A program made the position numbers and the translations under genes. Below are positions 6,474 to 10,329 of a stretch of 10,329 bases of DNA, piece by piece. This stretch comes from an uncultured Hungatella sp. (lineage in GTDB: Bacteria; Bacillota; Clostridia; Lachnospirales; Lachnospiraceae): positions 1-10,329 of the forward strand of contig CAJUJV010000100.1 of NCBI GenBank assembly GCA_910586845.1, given 5' to 3'. Within the stretch, counting starts at the first letter, position 1, and each line of letters begins with the position of its first letter. Under the pieces are notes generated by a model that was given only the letters and a program-made list of their open reading frames with translations, was not told where the DNA came from and ran no database searches.

Positions 6474-9252
6474 CCTTCTCCTCCTTTCTTTCGTATTCCA
6501 GCCCCTTCTCAAACGTATACTGAAGGGTATACCCGTTCAGCTCCCCGCAGCCGTCCGAATCAAGCATCAGGATCAATTCTCCCTGCAGCCACGGGGACAT
6601 CTGCCACTGAGGCAGCTGTCTCCTGTTTATCTCCTCCAGCTCCCTGATAGTCTTATCCCGGTTCCAGACAGCGCCAAACACGTGGGGCAGCTTTAACCGT
6701 TCCATGGCGACCTTCCTCCCCTGGACGCTGTCCGGCGTCTCCATAACCGACAGGCCGATGCTTTTATCCCCAGACTCTCCCGGAAACAGGACTTTGCCTT
6801 CCTCCCCCATTTTCATCAGCAGTACCTCAATGGAAGACACCCCGTCCCTGACGGCTGCTTCCGCCGTCTTTTCGCTTGAACCCTCCAAATTGTCAAGAAT
6901 AGCCTGTATGGTTTTAGATGACGGCTTCTCCAGCAGATAACTTTTTGCCTCCTGTTTTTTCCCTTTTCGCCTTTCTTTATGCTGATTCCTGGCATCCATA
7001 TACAATTGGCCGGATAATCCCAGGTCATCATCCTCATCATAAACTTTTTGTACCAGGGCGGTAATGTCTCCGGGTATCTTGATCTCTCCCGGCAGAATCT
7101 GCTCTGTCCTCATCAAAAGATACTCTCCGTACACCGCCTTGCTGCCCTCGTCGTACGCCTGTCCGTCTTCCCGCAGAATTACGCACTGGGGATCCCGCAG
7201 GCCGGGGGGTCTGGTGTAATCTTGCTCTCCCTCATCCCGTTTACTATGCCTGTGGAGACGTCCGATTCTCTGCAGCAGCAGATCCATGGGACATAGCTGT
7301 GTGACCATCAGATCCGCGTCATAGTCCAGAGACTGCTCCAGCACCTGTGTGCCGATGAGAATAAATCGATACCGGTCCCGGTCATGGGAGGCCTTTCCCA
7401 TTTTCTTTAAGAGGGCCTGTTCCTTTTTGTAACGGTCCGGCGTCGTAAACTGGGCGTGATACAGCACCAGATTTACGTCTTCCATTGCCCTTTTACATTC
7501 CTCATAAATCTTCTGGGCCATTTTTACCGTATTTACGATAACGCAGGCACACCCACCTTCCTCCAGCCGGTCATCCAGCAGCCGGACCATATCCACCATG
7601 CTGTCTGCCCACTGGATCCTTACAATCTTATCCGGAATGTTCTGCTCAATCGTCATCTGCTCAACGGTCTCTCCATCAGTCCATGTTATAAGGGGATAAC
7701 CTGTATTCTTTTCCCAATCAGGACATCGGTATGTAATCTCCGGTTTTTTCTTCTTTAAATGGTATCGGGCATATGCCTTCACATAGCATTCCACCAGCGC
7801 CTTACGCCTGTCAAAGGGCAGGGTAGCGGACAACAAAATAACTGGCACATGGTACGCGGCCAGCCATTGCAGCGATCGTTCCAAGTACTGGTTCATGTAG
7901 GCGTCATAGGCGTGGCACTCGTCAATGATTACCACTTTTCCGGCCAGACCTATATGCCTCAGCATAAAGTGTTTCCGTCTCAAGGAAGCCATCAAAAACT
8001 GATCTACTGTCCCTATAACAAAATCCGCCAAAAGCGCTCTCTTATTTCCCTGAAACCAGGGATTCACCTCCAGCCCTCCTCTGTCCTGCCCGTCGTCGTC
8101 CACATACGCCCTGCCCTTCATCATCAGCTGATGGTACTCCTCATGAAACTCCGCGGAACTGTGGGCGAGACGGATCGCGTTCACAGTCTCCTGGGAAACT
8201 TTTTCTCCCCATTGATACAGCCTGCCAAAAAGGCCGTTGCTGGTCGCCTGGGTGGGAAGCCCGTAGAAAATCCCTCCCGCCTCCCTCTTGCATGCCAATA
8301 TCTCCGCCGCTCCCAGCGCAGCCTCCGTCTTTCCGATTCCCATCTGGGCTTCCAGAATGAATATACCAGGATCCTTGGCATTGTTCACGGCTTCCATCAT
8401 GGAATTCTGGGGTTCATTAGGCAAAAAACCGAATCGTTCTTTAAATCCCTTTTTGTCCATCCGCGCCACTTCGGAATGCCACCCTTCCGGAAAAGCCGCC
8501 CGCTCCCATCCGCTTTTGATTCTTTCCGGGTAGACATGTTCATCCCCACATTCTTCCAGCGAGATTAACGGAAAGAACGCCGTGTTGCTCGCGATCCAGT
8601 CCGCCACAATCAGAAGCCCTGAGAGCAGTACCTGGGCCTCCAGTGTCAGAACCGGCAACTCGGTGACTGACTGAACGCCTGCCAGCGTCAGCGCCTCATC
8701 CACAATATCTTTCCACGCTTCCTTCCACAGCGCTTTTGTTTCATCCTTTTTCTCCGTGCCAAAGTAATTCATGGGATACAGCCGGACCAGATCCGACTCT
8801 CCCATGACCGAATCCGCACCTATGGGTTTGCCGTGATGGGCTCCCACTGCCATGGCCAGACTTTCATGAACGCCGAATCCTGTGACATCGCTTTGGAGAA
8901 TCCATTGTCCTGCATGGGCATGGGGTGTCTTTCCCGCTGCCCTGTATGATTTTTTCAACACGAAACCGCTGTCCGCGATATCGGCGTATTTGTCTACACA
9001 GTCTCTTGTTATGACGCTCTGAAAACAGGAGGTCGCCTTTCCTATATCATGGGTGGCCGCCAGAAATACCGCTGCTGACAAAAACGATTCATACTCCATC
9101 TCAGCCGCGGAAAAGACAGATTTGGGAACCCACTTTGGCACCAGCTTCTTCATTACGCCGACAGTATCTCTTAAGTGCATCCACAGCGGCAGCCATGCCT
9201 CTTCGGTGCCTCTGCCTGTCTTTGCCATCAAGATTTGGTATTTCTTTCTCAT
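6454..9252 (-). CDS. cas3: Cas3, HD nuclease-helicase of type I-E interference
   Basis: Cas3 is recruited by Cascade bound to target, nicks the displaced strand, then unwinds and degrades it 3' to 5'. From ATG 9252 it is 932 residues, close to E. coli Cas3 (888). HD domain (about 1-260): His26, HD pair His68-Asp69 (ATHDIGK), His112/His114, His139-His140 (VGAHHGK) and Asp218 (ADWIAS). Helicase: Walker A QMGIGKT at 303-309, DECH at 444-447, SATLP near 475-479, motif V GTQVLEQSLDYDAD at 634-647, and motif VI QRIGRLHRH at 661-669. The C-terminal domain follows to 932. No catalytic residue appears missing. ATG 9297 would add 15 residues but has no Shine-Dalgarno and sits just below a likely -10 element. 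GAGGA lies 7 bases before ATG 9252. It is the first gene of the cas operon. Confidence 0.96.
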   Translation of the reverse strand: MRKKYQILMAKTGRGTEEAWLPLWMHLRDTVGVMKKLVPKWVPKSVFSAAEMEYESFLSAAVFLAATHDIGKATSCFQSVITRDCVDKYADIADSGFVLKKSYRAAGKTPHAHAGQWILQSDVTGFGVHESLAMAVGAHHGKPIGADSVMGESDLVRLYPMNYFGTEKKDETKALWKEAWKDIVDEALTLAGVQSVTELPVLTLEAQVLLSGLLIVADWIASNTAFFPLISLEECGDEHVYPERIKSGWERAAFPEGWHSEVARMDKKGFKERFGFLPNEPQNSMMEAVNNAKDPGIFILEAQMGIGKTEAALGAAEILACKREAGGIFYGLPTQATSNGLFGRLYQWGEKVSQETVNAIRLAHSSAEFHEEYHQLMMKGRAYVDDDGQDRGGLEVNPWFQGNKRALLADFVIGTVDQFLMASLRRKHFMLRHIGLAGKVVIIDECHAYDAYMNQYLERSLQWLAAYHVPVILLSATLPFDRRKALVECYVKAYARYHLKKKKPEITYRCPDWEKNTGYPLITWTDGETVEQMTIEQNIPDKIVRIQWADSMVDMVRLLDDRLEEGGCACVIVNTVKMAQKIYEECKRAMEDVNLVLYHAQFTTPDRYKKEQALLKKMGKASHDRDRYRFILIGTQVLEQSLDYDADLMVTQLCPMDLLLQRIGRLHRHSKRDEGEQDYTRPPGLRDPQCVILREDGQAYDEGSKAVYGEYLLMRTEQILPGEIKIPGDITALVQKVYDEDDDLGLSGQLYMDARNQHKERRKGKKQEAKSYLLEKPSSKTIQAILDNLEGSSEKTAEAAVRDGVSSIEVLLMKMGEEGKVLFPGESGDKSIGLSVMETPDSVQGRKVAMERLKLPHVFGAVWNRDKTIRELEEINRRQLPQWQMSPWLQGELILMLDSDGCGELNGYTLQYTFEKGLEYERKEEKDGGEGV
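6480..6487 (-). promoter_or_regulatory. Ribosome binding site of cse1, decides the start
   Basis: AAAGGAGG is followed by a 6-base spacer and ATG 6473. It is the strongest Shine-Dalgarno seen in the window and lies within the last codons of cas3. It rules against the in-frame TTG at 6512. Confidence 0.75.
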
Positions 9253-9259
9253 CTGTCTA

Positions 9260-9264
9260 TCCTC
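9260..9264 (-). promoter_or_regulatory. Ribosome binding site of cas3
   Basis: GAGGA is followed by 7 bases and ATG 9252. The alternative ATG at 9297 is preceded only by A/T-rich sequence. This site therefore supports the 932-residue form of Cas3. Confidence 0.6.
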
Positions 9265-9297
9265 ATATTTATATTTCAACACCCATACCATTACCAT

Positions 9298-9327
9298 ATT
9301 CTATATCAAACTCAATATCCGTTCCAA
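9298..9327 (-). promoter_or_regulatory. Candidate sigma-A promoter of the cas operon
   Basis: Between the ATPase stop (9349) and cas3, the minus strand has TTGGAA (9322-9327, four of six to the -35 consensus), an 18-base spacer, and TAGAAT (9298-9303, five of six to the -10 consensus). Transcription would start near 9290, leaving a short leader with the cas3 ribosome binding site and ATG 9252. This would exclude the ATG at 9297. The call is by eye only; A/T-rich intergenic DNA produces such matches by chance. No terminator hairpin was seen between the ATPase and cas3, so read-through from the ATPase is also possible. Confidence 0.4.
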
Positions 9328-9348
9328 TGTAGCAGGGGATTAAAAATA

Positions 9349-10329
9349 CTATCTTAGCACCACAATCTTCTTCTCATCCTCATTTGGATATATGTAAAGG
9401 TCTATAATATCCATTTTTTTATAATAGTACAAAATTTCGCAAACCTTTCCTGTCTTTTGCCACTCTTTTTTCTTTTCACCTTCTACAACAGGCCCTCTTT
9501 TTTTCGTACCTTCATAATCAGTAACTCGAATTTCACAATAATATATGTTTCCGCAATATTCTATACTCACATCTAAATCATCATCTGCAAAAAGAATATT
9601 GTATGTCTCTTCGTCGTCTTTATTTCTGATCTGTTCCAAAGGATTGTCAATATTTTCCAGTTTAAGCTCCACTTCTTCCTGCTTCTTTAAAATCGGAAGA
9701 ATCTGTTCCTCAAACAGATGCAAAAAAGCAGGCTCATATGCAGCTTCATAGTCATCAATAATTCTGCCAACTTTTTTTCTCACATTTTGCTGCTCAATTT
9801 TGTTGTCTCCTTCCAACATCAGAGACAAATAATATTCCAACTGATTTGCAATATATTTTGCTGCTGAAACATCATTCTTGTTACGTAAAATCTGAATTCT
9901 CTGTTGCAATCCGGCGACCGATATTTCTTCATAAAGGTTCCAATTCAAAAAAACTTTAAATGACTCCTTCTCAGTAAACGAATAAATCATTGCATGCTCT
10001 GCCAAACGTTCTACAGAAAAACGTCCAATTCCTTTTTTACCCGCTTTTTTTCTTCCTTTAGGCGTATACGGCAAGCTCAGCTTATTGCTAGTCCCGATTA
10101 CCATCCAGCGATTCTCAAACTCTTCCTCTGTCATACCACAGCCTGTGTCTGCTACAATAATGCGGCTATAAGGGGTATTAGCATTTTCAATCATAATCTG
10201 TACGCTAGGCGCATCCGCATCATAGGCGTTCTTAACCAGTTCTACCAAAGCCGTAACAAAGTCAGTTACCAGTTCACGCCCCAACGCTTCATACACTTTT
10301 TCACTCATTGGAATTTGTCTGATACCGCT
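9349..10329 (-). CDS. GHKL-fold ATPase, 5' end outside window, function unknown
   Basis: The ATP-binding fold shared by Hsp90, gyrase B, MutL and histidine kinases is clear. Counting from ATG 10308: N box ELVKNAYDADA at 23-33 (Glu23, Asn27, Asp30), G1 box DTGCGM at 54-59, and GKKGIGRFS at 90-98. The frame is open upstream of ATG 10308 to the right edge (ending ...GIRQIP before the Met), and no Shine-Dalgarno precedes that ATG, so the gene probably starts outside the window. After about residue 125 the sequence becomes helical and charged and ends at 319. I do not see the G-T-x-[IL] element and transducer domain that usually follow in long MORC-like or Hsp90-like bacterial ATPases. The gene is much AT-richer than cas3. 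GHKL ATPases occur in several defence systems, but any link to the CRISPR locus rests only on position. Confidence 0.8.
   Translation of the reverse strand, partial: SGIRQIPMSEKVYEALGRELVTDFVTALVELVKNAYDADAPSVQIMIENANTPYSRIIVADTGCGMTEEEFENRWMVIGTSNKLSLPYTPKGRKKAGKKGIGRFSVERLAEHAMIYSFTEKESFKVFLNWNLYEEISVAGLQQRIQILRNKNDVSAAKYIANQLEYYLSLMLEGDNKIEQQNVRKKVGRIIDDYEAAYEPAFLHLFEEQILPILKKQEEVELKLENIDNPLEQIRNKDDEETYNILFADDDLDVSIEYCGNIYYCEIRVTDYEGTKKRGPVVEGEKKKEWQKTGKVCEILYYYKKMDIIDLYIYPNEDEKKIVVLR

Noticed and set aside
6474..6512. N-terminal extension of Cse1 from a TTG at 6512
   Set aside because: The added residues are arginine-rich, overlap cas3, and the strong AAAGGAGG site points to ATG 6473, just before the conserved N-terminus.
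5976..6647. Plus-strand open frame of 223 codons opposite cse1 and the cas3 end
   Set aside because: Antisense shadow; composition is that expected from the complement of cse1.
7759..8568. Plus-strand open frame of 269 codons opposite cas3
   Set aside because: It lies wholly within the helicase core of cas3 on the other strand. The cas3 motifs are intact and the antisense product resembles no protein I know.
9253..9297. N-terminal extension of Cas3 from ATG 9297
   Set aside because: No Shine-Dalgarno precedes it and it sits within a few bases of a likely -10 element; ATG 9252 has a well-spaced GAGGA.
9298..9348. Rho-independent terminator after the ATPase gene
   Set aside because: The region has short A/T runs but no G/C-rich stem followed by a T tract on the minus strand.

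Overview
The window holds a type I-E CRISPR-Cas operon, every gene on the minus strand. Read 5' to 3' on that strand, it runs from high to low coordinates: cas3, cse1 (casA), cse2 (casB), cas7e, cas5e, cas6e, cas1, and a cas2 gene that leaves the window at the left edge. Genes overlap by a few bases, abut, or are separated by at most about 12 bases, so the locus looks like one translationally coupled transcript. Strong Shine-Dalgarno sequences, moderate GC and the domain make-up suggest a Firmicute, probably a Clostridia/Lachnospiraceae-type anaerobe. This is inference; no taxonomic marker is present.

The layout by coordinate is as follows. 1-795 is the 5' part of a fused gene: a Cas2e domain followed by a DnaQ-like (DEDDh) exonuclease domain. 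792-1736 is Cas1, with all expected catalytic residues. 1737-4790 encodes the small Cascade subunits: Cas6e (crRNA processing), Cas5e (5' handle), Cas7e (backbone) and Cse2 (small subunit). 4803-6473 is Cse1, the large PAM-recognising subunit. 6454-9252 is a full-length Cas3 with fused HD nuclease and superfamily 2 helicase. 9253-9348 is the leader of the operon, with a candidate promoter. 9349-10329 is an AT-richer, 5'-truncated GHKL-fold ATPase gene of unknown role on the same strand.

Together the genes would do adaptation (Cas1 with Cas2-DnaQ), crRNA maturation (Cas6e), target binding (Cascade: Cse1, Cse2, Cas7e, Cas5e, Cas6e) and target destruction (Cas3). No CRISPR array lies in the window; it is expected to the left, downstream of cas2.

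The most unusual observation is in the Cas2 fusion. The DnaQ domain is clearly recognisable, but the first catalytic motif, normally D-x-E, reads N-x-K (Asn131, Lys133). This predicts an adaptation exonuclease domain that has lost metal-dependent activity. Second are the compact GHKL ATPase next to the locus and a sharp drop in GC content at about 9300.
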